Notes: generated by a model from the sequence alone, not told the origin. Shown: positions 34,321 to 46,730, numbered from the stretch's first letter. The stretch is DNA of 64,000 bases from Lindgomyces ingoldianus (GCF_010093535.1 NW_022985170.1:538016-602015); one strand, 5' to 3'. Program-made: numbers and translations.

Positions 34321-36019
34321 GGTAGAGGCTTAGGGCGCAAAGGATGCATGAGGGTGACCGATGGCAGACGGTAGATGGAAGGTGCAGGCTTGCAATTAGC
34401 AAGAAGTTCGAAGACAAAAGAAAGTACTTTGTAGGTGCAGGAGAGAGAAGTTTGTTGGGGTTGTACATAGCGAGCTCATGGGCACTAACTAGATTTGGGG
34501 AGTCTATCCAAAAGTCCGAGTCTTGATGTTGACGTTTAACCAGCGTTATTGGAGCCTCAAAGAGACAAACAGAAATGCATCGCACTGAGAAACTGAGGAT
34601 TTGCCGAGACGAACTAACGAGTCACGTACAAGTCTGTCTGGCCGATCTCCTGAGCATTGTACAAGATGATCCAGATAGGTGAGAAGTCGAACCGATGCAG
34701 GAAACATCACGAAGTATTACCCTTAGGCAGTCGTCAAGACACCCGAGAACCCTGAGTGCTGAAATGATGTGATCCAATCGAATTCAGTTGCCTTCAGATG
34801 GTGACGACTTCCTTGTGGACTAGAACCAGAGGAGTACGACGCACGAAGAGCTATGTTTGAGACGGCGAAATCGATTACGCAGTACCACCTCATCAAATAC
34901 GAACGACATATGACACCTGTTGGTGATGAACACCCATCGGATGGTTCAACGCAGGCACCCACATTCGTTTCCAGTCGAAACGGGAGTCGCGAGAAATATA
35001 AAGCTGCCTAATCGGCTCCACACACAAACGTCTCCACTCGGGTTCTCGTAATTCCGCCGCCGGAACGAAAAGCAATAATTCAATTTCAAGTCGAGCGATC
35101 AAAATTTCGCTCGCCATTACAAGTACCCAAATACCCATGGCGATGGTGCATGTGATAAACGGTGGAACGGCACGGCGGAGGCTAAAATGTGCTTCTCTGC
35201 TTCTTTTGTGCTTCCGTGCAGGGTTGTTACCCCAGATGCTGCAAATCTCCCGGTAGTAACCTCATCTACATCACCGGCGTAGATGAAAAGATATGCGGGG
35301 AGATTGTGTACGACGGGAAGAGATTCGCAAGAGCCTGGGAAAATAGATGAAGGCTCTGGGGTGCAGATGGTTCGAGAAGCCTCACCAATGCTTTTTGGTC
35401 AGGCTATTGTGCATCGGGTTATCTATTAAAAATAAAATATTGGAAAGCGTGACTGAGAAAAAAAAGAGACATTGGACGAAGTACTAGTCGACGGCCTAAT
35501 TGGGTGCTGATCTCATGACAGTGCTTTTGGTGCCACCAGCTGAGTGAGGGCTGTGTCTTGCTGCGTTACGGTGTGCTCCAGCGCTGAGGTGGAGGTCTGC
35601 GAAAGCGGGCCCGCCGCGCCTTTGTTTGAGATGGCTCAGCCCTGGCCGGCGGCGCTCTATCGATCTTTGGATAAGGGCCTCGAAACAAAGACGGCGCGGC
35701 CATTCTGAATTGTATGATGTAAAGGAGCACCCCTGAATTTTGCTGAAGGCGGTGCGATGGCACGAAGGATGGCAGAGAAGTCCGTTGTGAAACACAGAGT
35801 GGGCCGAGAATGGTAGTTGGGAAGGGAGGCCGACGGATTCGCGGGCGGGTTGCATTATTCACCCCTAAATTAAGAATAATATGTGCGCCACGCTACGCCG
35901 CATCAGGCAAGCGCCTTCGCCCCCCTGCAGCCGCTGCCTTGAACATAAATGCCACCTGTCCTCACCGCACTGCCCGAATATCATCCCCCAAACTCCCAGC
36001 ATACCATCCCCCCATCCAC
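34321..36019. other. Intergenic and hacA promoter/leader region
   Basis: No gene is supported in 34321-35500. Overlapping short ORFs on both strands at 35496-35880 lack motifs. The segment from about 35500 on should contain the hacA promoter and a long 5' leader. Confidence 0.4.
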
Positions 36020-36091
36020 ATGCATCTCAAAGGCAGTCAAGCACCATGGGGGACGAACAATATCTCGGCCAGTCTTTCGCACACTCTTTGA
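36020..36091 (+). promoter_or_regulatory. Upstream ORF overlapping the hacA start
   Basis: An ATG at 36020 opens a 23-codon frame that ends at 36091 and overlaps the hacA start codon at 36046 in another frame. Ribosomes translating it would bypass the main start. In Aspergillus and Trichoderma, hacA/hac1 mRNA is 5'-truncated under ER stress and loses an inhibitory upstream ORF. Whether this transcript starts upstream of 36020 is not visible from DNA. Confidence 0.45.
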
Positions 36092-37115
36092 CACAAAGCA
36101 TGCTCTCAGCACACCAATCTACTCCACCACCCACCATCAACCCAGCCTCGACCACGACAATCAAAATGGAGGACATTTCCATGTCCTTTCCCCACTCAGC
36201 ACCTCTCGCACCACCCGCATCAAACCTATCGCAAACGCCTCCGCCCAGCTCGTCTGAGTCCAAACCAGTCAAGAAGCGGAAGTCGTGGGGCCAGGTGCTC
36301 CCCGAGCCCAAGACGAGCCTCCCCCCTCGGAAGCGCGCCAAGACCGAAGATGAGAAGGAGCAACGCCGCATCGAGCGAGTCAAGCGCAACCGCTTGGCTG
36401 CCCATAACTCTCGTGAGCGCAAGCGACAAGAAGTCGAGCTGCTCCTAGACGAGAAGAAGAGCCTCGAGCAGGAATTGGCCGTCGCCCGTGAAGCCATGAG
36501 GAAGATGGCGGCCGAGCTCCGATCCTTCAAGGAACTTCACCCCAATGATGACCCAACCCAAAGGTTCTCCAGCAGCACCCCGTCTGGCGAGGACTACGAG
36601 TCAGTCCTCCACTCCTCAGAAACCATCTGCCCCCGCCAGACATCCTTCCCCAGCCCAGTATCAATGGATTCCCTTGACTCCCCTTCCCGCGATGAGTCTT
36701 CCCAGCCTGATACGCCCGGATACACGGAGAGCGTTAGTACTGAGTTCGACCCGACACGATATCCTGCAGCGATATTGTGCGACCTGCTGTGTCAGTCGAA
36801 CTCACGCCAGCGTTCCCTCTCCGCGACGTCAAGCCAACAACAACAGGCCTTCCAAATGACCCTAGCTTTTCTTGTACTTTTACAAGCGAGCCTACTGCCT
36901 TCGATGAGAAGCCTATGGACTTGCTTTTTGACTTCGAGTCATTCCCAGACTCTAGCCTGGCTACTCAACCAGACGTTTTCTCTTCAACCGTTTTCCAAGA
37001 CTTTTCCTCATCAAATCCCTACGGCCTTTCTGACCAGTTTGGAGCAAAGAATTTCGACTTGCAGAATGACTCGAGCGCTCTCGTTAGCGACGACGTTCTC
37101 GTATTGGAAGTCTAG
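36046..37115 (+). CDS. hacA: bZIP transcription factor HacA/Hac1, unfolded protein response regulator
   Basis: The start ATG has a good context (CACCATGG). The induced form is join(36046-36766, 36787-37115), 349 aa, after removal of a 20-nt Ire1-type intron. Motifs in order: PVKKRKSWGQVLPEPKTSLP and PPRKRAKTEDEKEQRRIERV before the basic region (~105-130, RNRLAAHNSRERKRQEVE), then a leucine zipper to ~165. The spliced reading frame ends with KPMDLLFDFESFP and FGAKNFDLQNDSSALVSDD, typical of the activated HacA C-terminus. Unspliced mRNA reads through in another frame to 37272 instead. HacA induces ER chaperones, ERAD and secretion genes on ER stress. The pre-bZIP KRKSWGQ and DEKEQRRIERV motifs separate HacA from other fungal bZIPs. 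Confidence 0.96.
36767..36786 (+). promoter_or_regulatory. hacA: Ire1-spliced 20-nt non-canonical intron of hacA
   Basis: The first cleavage site lies in a 7-nt loop CTGCAGC (36764-36770), closed by a perfect 9-bp stem of 36755-36763 with 36771-36779 (one G-U pair). The second lies in loop CTGCTGT (36784-36790), closed by GAC/GTC. Both fit the CNG|CNGN Ire1 consensus. Cutting after 36766 and 36786 removes exactly 20 nt and moves the frame into the conserved HacA C-terminus. No GT-AG ends are present. Confidence 0.95.
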
Positions 37116-39215
37116 CTCCAAATGTGTCGCTCGGCCCGCAGGTACGATGGGTAGGGTCGGGCAGATAGGTATGGAGGGAAGCAGACGGTTACGATCACAT
37201 CGGGTTAGATGGCGAACAAGGCGTCGGGGCATTCTTTTATGGCAACAACAGATCAAACGATCAATGGAGTGATCTGGGTTGGAAAATCATGACAAACCTT
37301 ATAGCGGGAGTTCAATGGAGTCATAACGGGCAATGGACATCATCTCCATTTCATCTCATTCTCAAAGTGTTGGGCAGAAAGGCCTTGGAATATTTATTCC
37401 TATGGCAGTCAGGCAGATACATTCTACATACCATCGACTGGTGTGTCCTATGTAGCCATAATGCACCAAACATTGCTTCGTATCACTTATTGCTTCCACA
37501 CGTATGATCCCGTGAAATCGTGAACTAGTCAACGCTCTTCACCTCGAGTTAATTTCTACACAAGGGGAGAGTTTGCACAGGAAGATGTTCGTTTCCATTT
37601 TCACTTGTGCCCACCTCCTGTGCGCTCTGACTTGTCAAAGTTCTCACTTCCTCACTCCTTTGTCAAACTCATCTTTCCTGGTTATCTCCCTGGCTATCTC
37701 ATGAATTCCCCTCAGTAACCTCTTCTACAACCTTTGCTTGTTAGAATCATTTCCCGTCCGTCCCTGATCCGTGTGTCCGCCCACACCCACACTTCTTCCG
37801 CCGCTGGCATTCATTCCTTCAATAGCTAGAGCGAATAGATAATTAGTCGACTTACTTCTCATTCCTATGCGCGACTCAATTCCTCCAGTAGGAACAGAAC
37901 GGAACCTCAACTTACTAAATCCTTTATCTAGCTCCAGCGGCAGGGCAACATTGTTGGCTCTCTCGAGTGTGGGCTATTCAGGCCAGAGACCAGCGTCAGT
38001 GAGCTTATCGCTGTTGTCTTGCCCTCGCCTTGTAACATAGGCGGGGCGGAAATCAACAAAACTTTGATGGAATAGGGTTCAGGACTGTGAAAAGGATGCC
38101 ATGCCACAATGTAATTCTTCCACCCGCCCTCAGTTGCTCGCTCCATCCTATATCACCCAGACATCAAATCCCGTTCCTCTTACATCCGGATTCCTAGCTC
38201 TCATTTGTGAATCCTATCTGCGCCTCCACTCAAATCCTCCTCTGGCTAACCGCAGGAACAGGAAGTGGCGGGGTAGTTCAATATAGTTGAAAGAGGCGAG
38301 GCGAGGCTAGACTAGGCGGGCAAGGAGAATGGAAACTCCAAACCTAGACCAAAATCCGCTGAATTAGGAGTAGGAATATGGAGGAACAGGAGGAGATACA
38401 GGGAGAGGGAGGCGAGGTCAGTTGGCAAGGGCTGTGGCCTTAAAACTAAGGCTCACACTCGTGCGAGACAAACGAGAACATAGGTAGTGAGGATGAAAAG
38501 AAAGTTTTAATGCTGGGCGGAGCACGAACTGATATGGAAGGAACTTACATTGCCACCTTTACCGTGAACGAGATTTTCGCCCGTTTCAGTGGATCCGCGG
38601 TCTGAGGAGCCGTCACCATTTCGTGGCATGTTGGGTGGTGGTCTGGTCGGGTTGTTGGGCCTGAGTTGTTTTCTCAACGTTGAATGCGGCTCGATGGATA
38701 TGTCAAAGCGGATGAATTGCTGTAGGGGATTTTGCGTAAGTCTTGATCCAAAATGATGCGTTTAAATACGTCTTCCGTTACATTTTCTATAACTATTTGA
38801 GGCTCGGTTGACGTCACTTTGATGCAATTCCTACTTACTTAGAGGAAGGACCATCACCCTGTTTACGACAACGAGTATTCATTGGGTACCACACATCTGC
38901 CATGGTAGGTAAGTATTCACAGTTTAGGGAGCCAAATTCGTGGAGAAGTTGCCTTTAACGATGAAGAGTTGGAGACTAACCGAACCGAACCGAACTCGCA
39001 TTCCTCATTTCTATGTATTTTACCCGTTACCCACGAATTGACACCACAAATGCATTACTTGCCATAATTCTTAGGCTGACTTGGAGCAAATGCTGATGGT
39101 CGATGCTAGAGATCACCACCCATAGATACGCAAACTCACGAGGAGAACTGCTGTTTCATTCATCCATCCCCAGGCGCGACGAAGTGAGAAGCTTCGAGGA
39201 CTCGAGAACGGCCGC
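37116..39215. other. Intergenic, no supported gene
   Basis: The first few hundred bases are hacA 3' UTR, including the alternative C-terminal codons (to 37272) used by unspliced mRNA. 37550-38300 is pyrimidine-rich with opposing short ORFs that carry no motif. Near 38560-38640 short ORF-like sequence also lacks support. Confidence 0.4.
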
Positions 39216-40680
39216 TCAAGGAAGAGCCAAGGTAGAAATGTTGGCGGAGGTTTGGAGTCCCTCAACTAGCTCAGCCATGCAGAGTCCGGTTCCTGGAGCC
39301 TGAGAGATTCCCCATGCGCCGTGGCCAGCCGCGACGAAGACTCCACCGTCAGCACCTCCACGAGTCTTGAAACCGGCACCAAGTTTCTCATCAGGAACGC
39401 GAGAGACGATTGGACGGCCGCTGGATGTCACTGGGCGGAAGCACTACAAACAAAGTAAGTATGCATAACGTGATCCAATGAGAGTTCTGGAAAGCATACT
39501 AGAGCCTCCCTCATTACTTCCAGACCCTTACCATCTTCTGGATCGCCCATCATTGCCGTTGCACAGTCCTTCAATTGTTTGATAGCCTCAGGAATGATGT
39601 CAACTTCGGTGGCCACATCCGGTAAAGCAATCTGTGTGCTGTTGAGCCCAGCGATGTAGATCTCCCCTCCGATTCTTGAGAACAGCTCCGGAGAGAAACC
39701 AAGCGTGTCGGTAGCAAACACAGCGTGACACGTCTCTGCGGCATCCCCCTTGTAGAATGGGTTCTTAAGCAGGAGGGAGTGGCCAGCCAACGAGGCAATG
39801 GGAATACGGGTGGTTGCTTTTGGGAAGAGGGTAGCGAAGATCTTGGGCGACCAGGCGCCTGCCGTGATAATAATGCGGGTGCAGGGAACTGGCTGTGGTT
39901 AGGCCGCTGGTCATTTCACGCTTAACAACGTCCCTACCTTCAGTCTCGATGCCATCCTTACTAATACGAATGCCATTCAATTGGTTGTTCTCGTCTTTGG
40001 AGACCGAAATGGCTCGAGCAGGCTGATGAAGCTTGACGCCGCGCCTCACGCATTGGTCAAGGAGGAACTCGCAGAAGCGCAGCGGGTCGCTGTTGTCACG
40101 TCAGCCCCTGGTTCATCCTGGGAGGAGGGGGAAAAAGTACATTTGGGCGGTGCTATTGTCCCGACTGATAACCTCGAGGCTTCCGCCGTCTGTCTTCCTC
40201 AGCCAGAGAGGTCCAGCAGAGTCCATCGGTGGCCTGGAGCCCGCAGCCTGAGCGCGACTGGTGCCATTGCGCAGAAAGTCCTCCCCGCTCCCACCCACGG
40301 CGGCCTCGCTGTCCTGGCTCAATGAGGTGCCGGTGCTCAAGCTAAAGCCCCACGTCTTCCTGCCATTGTTCTGATCGGCAAGTTCCTTGTGAAGCCGGAA
40401 GGAAAGCGCACCGAGGGGCGCGACGGAAGGTGCAAACCCTGTGGCGCCATCAACGGACAGGCTCGGAGGTGGGGTATGGATGTCGCGAATGAAACGGGCA
40501 AATGGGGCACTTACAGTCTGCAGCAAGGAACCCGCCGGCCAGACCAGACGCGCAAAAGAAGAGCTTTGGCGACGTGTCGACCAGGTGGATGCTGCTAGGT
40601 GGCGTCTTGGATGACTGCGAGAGGTAGTACGCCGTCGACAGGCCCACGATGCCGGTCCCGAGAATGACCGTGTTGCTCAT
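39216..40680 (-). CDS. TDA3: FAD-dependent oxidoreductase, TDA3-like
   Basis: Five exons: 40680-40515, 40438-40141, 40089-39938, 39888-39500 and 39443-39216. The frames close to 410 aa. The N-terminus is a Rossmann dinucleotide-binding fold, [16 protein letters not shown] (GxGxxG), followed by the acidic end of strand beta2 (HLVDTSP) and [13 protein letters not shown]. The C-terminal FAD contact region reads [20 protein letters not shown]. In between is a DAO-type substrate domain ([24 protein letters not shown]). This order fits DAO-superfamily proteins like yeast Tda3, an endosome-related putative oxidoreductase whose substrate is not settled. No signal peptide. Introns are 49-76 nt. The TDA3 assignment is by motif memory; the FAD-oxidoreductase call itself is firm. 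Confidence 0.85.
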
Positions 40681-41101
40681 CTTGGGCGGGGCAGCGAGGG
40701 GATGAAGTTGGGATGCCGAATGGCGCAGACTGCTGTTGGATTGCGAGGGGGCTATAAGGGCTGGGTGAAGGCAATGCCGGCATAAGAGTGAGCTGCCATC
40801 GTATGAACTTGGTGATGGCGACTGAGAAATGTCATACGATTTCCGATTTTCAGGGCCGGTTTGGTGTCGCGTTTCTGGAAACCGCGAACGCCCAGCCGCC
40901 CAGGGCAGCGCATGACCACACCATCCTGATTACAGACGTGACACAGACCGCATTGGCTCTCTCCACCACGGAACAAACAAAAGATACTGCCTGTCTATTC
41001 TTCGCATGCGCTATCGATTGACCAAAACTCCCCCAACACACCACTCCCTCTGCTATCCAACAAAGCAGCCCCGCTAGACACAGAGTGTGACATCACCTGA
41101 T
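40681..41101. promoter_or_regulatory. Region between TDA3-like and unknown minus-strand gene
   Basis: 421 bp holding the promoter of the TDA3-like gene and the 3' UTR of the next gene, both on the minus strand. No gene is visible. Confidence 0.4.
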
Positions 41102-42846
41102 TCATCCTCCTAGGCTCCTGTTCCTGATTCTAATGGACAATGCGACCTCTTCCTTTTCCTTCTCGGCGAAGTCTTCGCTGAAGGCTTCGGCCTCTTCCTC
41201 CGAGAGACTTCCGTGCAACTCGCCGGCCCTCTCTTCCCTCGTTTCTCCGTCGTGGAACATCGGGGAGCGTGCATAGGCACGGATGATATCCTGCAAGGTT
41301 TCTTTCTCATCAACGACAGAAATCTGGTCGATTGGGACACTTGGATGGTCCAGTTCTCTGTGCGCAAAATGCTCGGAGCTTGAGTTAATTGCACCCCATG
41401 CTTCCCTGGCCGAGGAGTTCTCCGAGGATATGATCTCTTGAGCGCTTTCAACTAAGCCATCGACAACATATGGTGGGGGGGAGAATTCATCGTGGGCAAT
41501 TGGAGCTGCATCGTCTTCAGAATCGTAGCCGGTTCCATCATACAGGCCGGTGTTCCGACCCCAGGTGCTTCGACGGCGTTCCAATCCACATTGATCATCA
41601 TCTGCGGAGCTCGTCCCGTCAAGCGCGAGATACGCCGAAGCGCAGCCATTGCTCGCCTCCAATGACTTCCTGGCCTCTGGGTCAAGGATAAAGGGTTCAC
41701 CTTCGGGGTCTGGGAGCGGAGCAGTGTCAGGGCTGATGGGTTCCAGCTTGCCAGAGATTCCATCAGGGCCGGTGCCCTCAATGTGCTCTCCGTCCAGTAG
41801 CTGTAACATACTGACTGTGCCTGGGTCTACATTGATAGAAGTACCAGAGCTGTTTGTGGTAGCAGCGCTGTCAACAAGTTTGTTCTTTTGGCAGTCGCTG
41901 TTCACCATCGGCGGGAAGTAGCTCCCCCAATTTCCTCCTTTGACTGGAGTCGCAGCATCAGATGAAGAAACGATGTCAGGTTGGTGAATACCGTCAAGCG
42001 TAAGGTTCGTTCCGGGCATTGGAGTCGGGTTCGGATCAGCGAGTCCCTCCATCTGAATGCTCTGGTTTGAGAGCATACTAGCGGCACTTGAGCGGGAACC
42101 ATTTAGGATAGATTCTTGAACTGATGCCTTCTGGAGTGGAGCAGGTGATACAGGAACCCCTCCGACTGAGAATAGATCTTGCCCAGGAGGTGTATTAAGA
42201 GGCTTTGGTGTAATCTGCTTTGAAGAGGTGTTTGGGACTGCGATGGGGGATGAATGATGAACCTCTATTCCGGAGGAGTTGGACACATTGCGTCCATGGT
42301 CAAACATGGGCTGGTCAGGCAGAGATACCTCAAAGTTGAGTGCGAGCGCTGGGCGCGGTTTGATCTGCGGAGCCTGGTTGTTCAGTCAGGGATACCTCCT
42401 TGAGAGCAATATGTGTTAGGTGTACCAGCGGTGTTTACCACTGGCCATTAGATAACAACGTTACTTGGGGCGGGACAGCACTGGAGGAGTTCTCACCTCA
42501 TCCTGGACGGATTGCTCGTTTGGTGTATTGCTCTGGTTGCTCTTATTGCTATTGTTCGATCTCATTCTCCGAAGGGAACTAAAGAACCTGCTGCGCTTAG
42601 AAGGGCTATCTCTGCTGGGAGAAGAGCCGCCATCATGGCAAAGGCCGAACTCGTCGAGCCCTGGTGATGCAGCTGGAGAGGTTGTAGAACATAACTTTCC
42701 CGCTGCCTCCGTCCTGATGTGACGTTAGTTTGTCAATCCTGAAGTGCCTGAGCCGGACTCAACAACGAGCAGTCTTGAGAGATGCTAGAAGAATAGAGTC
42801 CGGAGAGGCTCTTCTTCGTGCGAATGGCGAGGCGTTTCAGACTCAT
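41102..42846 (-). CDS. Serine-rich protein of unknown function
   Basis: Modelled as 42846-42764, 42713-42497 and 42373-41102, which closes in frame to 523 aa. The start MSLKRLAIRTKKSLSGLYSS is basic and could be an amphipathic or mitochondrial-type leader. A short basic Ser-rich stretch SKRSRFFSSLRRMRS follows at about residue 65. The rest is Ser/Pro/Asp/Glu-rich and mostly disordered, and the C-terminal part is helical and acidic (SLSEEEAEAFSEDFAEKEKE). No enzyme motif or membrane segment. I do not recognise the family. The 124-nt second intron is the least certain. Confidence 0.62.
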
Positions 42847-43555
42847 GGCTGACTGTCGGTGCTGCCCGGGAGAGGCAGCGTTGTGATGTCAGTGTAAAGA
42901 AGGCCAAGGAGGTCTACAGAGTTGAAAAGGTAAATGTTGACAGACAGACACGTGCAGAAGTGGCGTCAACGTTCCTGACCCTGAAATAGATTGTTTTGAC
43001 GGAAATTTGCAGTTATGGAAGGTGGCAGATTTTAAGAAATGGCATTCTTCGATATTAGAAGGAAGATATTGATAAACAGGAAACAGCGACTCCAGGGGAA
43101 GTGAGCCCGTCCGTCGCGGATGGCAGTGTACGTTGAGTGCTCGACAGAATATGTGATACAAAGACAGCAGTTCACTAAAGTACCTAGGTACGAAGTACAA
43201 AGCGGCCCTAGCAAGGGATACCCGGGCCTTGCGGAGGGATGAAGACGCCTGCTCTCTGCAAACCAAGAGCTTGAGTTTCCGGGACGGACTGATAGTAGAT
43301 GTATGCATGGCAGTGACAACGCGGAATGGCTGAAGTTGCGAACTGAAGTCAGCAGTAGAATAGGAGTGGAAAGATGACTAATATGTTCACGTGACCTTGA
43401 AGTCCGTGCCACGTTCAAACACGTCCCGAAAGACGCGCTCCCAGCCTCAATCTCACTTCTTTCACCTCGATTTCAATCCACGCTCCAGTGCCGACGCATC
43501 TAAGGTCCTCTAGCTCAATCTCATCCACACAACCCTTTTCCCGCATCCAGCTCCT
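42847..43555. promoter_or_regulatory. Divergent upstream region (unknown gene / NPL6)
   Basis: About 700 bp between divergent start codons. Contains a CACGTG-like E-box (TTCACGTGACC) near 43388 and a pyrimidine-rich leader just before the NPL6 start. No gene is supported. Confidence 0.4.
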
Positions 43556-45068
43556 ATGGCACGAGGCAGACCGTCACGAGCTGCTGCTCGTCGCAGCACG
43601 CCCGTGAGAAGCGCCGCCCTGCAACAAGACTCAGACGATGAAATGGTCGACGCTCCGGACTCGCGCGCGGAGACTCCACCACATGAAGAAGATGCTGAAA
43701 CCCCCGTTCAAGAAAGTGATGGAGAAAAGGCTCCTTCCGAGCCTTCGTCACCCCCCGTTGTCCAACCCTTTCCCCGCAAAAAGCGCCTTGGTCGTCCACC
43801 CAAGAATCGTCCTCCCGATTGGAATGTTATTGAGCCCGACAATGCCTCTGAAGGTGGCACTCCTGTAAAGCGCAAGCGGGGACGGCCTGCAGGTGGAGGA
43901 GGTTTCCGAGGACGAGCTCGAGGCGGCCCATCGCATACGACCAGAGTACCGATTGACAAGGAGGGGAACATGATGGATGTTGTTAACGACGAGGTTGATT
44001 TGCCTGAGGATTCTGAAGGGGAACAGAAGGTGGACAAATTGGGAAATCTCAAAGGAGGCCGAGATTATCGTGTGCGCGTGTTCAAAATCACCGGAAGGGG
44101 CGACAGGCTGTACATGTTGTCCACAGAACCCGCTCGCTGTACGGGCTTCAGAGACAGTTATCTGTTCTTTACGAAGCACATGCAGCTCTACAAGATTATC
44201 ATCGATGACTCCGAAAGGAGGGACTTGATCGATCGGGACATCATTCCACATTCCTACAAAGGCCGTGCGATTGGTGTTGTTACTGCTCGCTCTGTGTTTA
44301 GAGAGTTTGGTGCACGCATAATCATTGGAGGTAAACGCATCATCGACGACTACTATGTTACTGCCGCTAAGGAGAGGGGTGATATTGAGGGCGAAATCGT
44401 GGATCCAAATGATAAGCTGCCACCACTTGGGGAACCTTACAACAAGAACCAATACGTGGCCTGGCACGGTGCGAGCAGCGTCTACCACACTGGAGTCCCG
44501 AGTGTACCCACAGCAAATGGAAAGCCCGTGCCTGGAAAGAGAAAGGTGAACATTACGTCAGCGAACTGGCAATTCGAACATGGCCGTGCTGCAAGGTAAG
44601 TCTCCGCCCCTTGTGTTCATGGCTTTGCTTACTTTTTTTAGCCGCTTTAATTCCTCTCTTTCTGCTTTGCGAAAGGCCAACATGGCAGGAGTTTACGAAC
44701 CACACACGAATTTGATGTGTTATCCAAAGATTACCCAGCCAACCCACGCACGGTGGGAAGAAATCCCGGACGACCCTGAGGTTCCCGAGATAGTCCGTCG
44801 AAATTATCTCCTTGTCGACACATACATTCAATCACCTCCGTTCACAGGCCTAGGCATCCCTGGACCAGATGGAGACTTCTGCGACGTTGGACCGAACGGC
44901 TTGCCCGATCTGGAAGAGGAAGATCTCAGGCAGATGACATCGGAGACTCGGGAGGCCTTCTTACAAGCACAACGAGAGGAATTGGAATGGAAGGAACAGT
45001 GGCGCTCAGAGAGTATAGACGGTTGTCGCGTGAAGCCCAAGATAGGATTCACAGGTGTACCGGTTTGA
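43556..45068 (+). CDS. NPL6: Chromatin remodelling complex subunit Npl6/Rsc7
   Basis: Exons 43556-44595 and 44642-45068 close to 488 aa. The N-terminal ~150 residues are charged and disordered and carry two AT-hook-like motifs (KKRLGRPPKNRPP, KRKRGRPAGGGG). The conserved Rsc7/Swp82 region begins near GRDYRVRVFKITGRGDRLYM and includes CTGFRDSYLFFTKHMQLYK, IPHSYKGRAIGVVTARSVF and FGARIIIGGKRIIDDYY. The C-terminal exon has YEPHTNLMCYPKITQPTHA. Npl6 is a core subunit of RSC/SWI-SNF class ATP-dependent remodellers in the nucleus, contributing to nucleosome positioning and promoter access. Donor is the strong GTAAGT. Confidence 0.93.
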
Positions 45069-45479
45069 AGAATTATAAAAGATGTGGGAGGCTTGGGATG
45101 TAAGATATCCGTGTGTCAGGCCTGCCCTACCTGTAGGCATAATGAAATCTCGACGGTTGACCTCCATTGTAGTATGTCTGCGCTTTCCACCAATCCACAT
45201 TGTACCTTAGGTATTGTTTGGCTTTTCGGACCCATTCTAGAGCCATAGCTTCCTTTGACTCGCGTCCTCATTCCCCTGTCTTCCTCGCGACCTTCTAGAC
45301 GAAAACTGGAGCATGTGAGGAGATCGCCGACACCGCCGTTTTCTGAATGAAGCAAGCACCCCATGACTACACACAATAAAGCTTATTCACACTAGTCCAG
45401 CGTTAGCACATTGGTACCATGGAACTAAGAGCACTTGAAAGCATGTGGAAGAGCCCAGATCCGACGCTCAATCAGGCCA

Positions 45480-46730
45480 TTACTCCACCACTCAAGGTCT
45501 GGTTAAAATATCATATCACTATCAGGTCGGTATATCGCTCACGCCGCGAGGCATCCTATCCTGTTCCTAGATTTCATTGAAAATGGTACTCGGAAAGTTT
45601 GCGAACGAGACGACACTGACGTGTACAGCGCTGTTGCTCGACGGATTGAATTTGGAGCGAAAGGTGGATGTATGTTTTACCGATGATTAGAACGAGAAAT
45701 AGTGAAATAATGAGAAATCATAGATCTCCATTGTCGGTATTGTGGGCGCGGGTCGTTTAGTAACGGGACAAAATGCTGCTTCCTTTGCCTACTTCAGGAT
45801 TGGATGTACCACCAGGTTCGATTGTTGATTATTACCGCAAGAAAACCATGCCAACAACTGGCGTAGTATGGAAAGCCAGCCCCGTGTCCCTAACAACCTC
45901 CCCATTCTCTCTCACTCACACTCTGCTACTTTCTCCTGCTCTCCTTTGCCTTCCTTAGTGTCACCCTCCTCTTCTCCATCCTATTCTTGTCATCATCTTC
46001 CTATTAGCTTCTGTAAGTGCTTATATGCCTACTTTCCCTCAAAGATGACATGATGTGGAGAGAGGAGACTAATTTAGAGTAATAGATCGTCGGAATCGAA
46101 ATCTTCATACTTCTCTTCCGCCGCTCTATGTTTGAAGCCTAGCGCGACCTCTTCTCAAACCATACCCATCGTGTCCGCAAAGATCGCCCACCAACCCCAA
46201 AACTCGCATCCTTCGAAAACGCAGAACACCTAAGATACCTGCCACTAGACGCACGCACACGGCCACCGATCGTACTAGTTTTCACTGCAGACACTCTATC
46301 CATGTACGGCCACACTGATACCAGCTAACGCAGTTCTAGAATAGAGACATGTAGGAATTCTATAACTCCGACCCCGACTCGCCCGGCTGTAGAGCATATG
46401 AAGCTGGATACGGAACTCCTGCAAGCACATACATATCCGCTAATATCCGATTCTGCGTTTCCGGAGCCCTCCCGCACGTCTATCTCCTTCCAAGAGTTTC
46501 ACGTCGCGTCGCCCCACGATACACCTTCGCCATTTCCCCGCCTGTTCTCTCGCGATTCTTACAAGCCCCAGGAAGCGAAGAAATCAAATCCTACTTCCAG
46601 GATCTCATATCCCGTGCAAGGGACGTTGCCTCATGTTAATGGGGCCTTTCTAGGTGGCACTAGAGGCTCGAGCGAGTTGTACCCTAGGGCGCTGTTTGAA
46701 AATATGGGACCTGAACTAGTACGAGGTTAG
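45480..46730 (+). pseudogene. Probable decayed membrane-protein gene
   Basis: Plus-strand fragments read as one protein broken over frames: RYIAHAARHPILFLDFIENG at about 45530-45590, continuing to AVARRIEFGAKGG; ISIVGIVGAGRLVTG near 45720; a hydrophobic stretch VGIEIFILLFRRSMFEA near 46090 that ends in a stop; then RPPIVLVFTADTLSMYG and a 110-residue ORF at 46398-46730. The order and hydrophobic segments suggest an integral membrane protein. Some breaks could be introns, but the stop after FRRSMFEA and repeated frame changes favour a pseudogene. Family not identified. Confidence 0.4.

Noticed and set aside
37116..37272. Extension of the hacA frame to 37272
   Set aside because: This is the frame of the uninduced, unspliced mRNA; it lacks conserved sequence after the Ire1 site. 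The active protein ends at 37115.
43748..44488. 246-codon minus-strand ORF in NPL6
   Set aside because: Antisense shadow of the conserved NPL6 exon.
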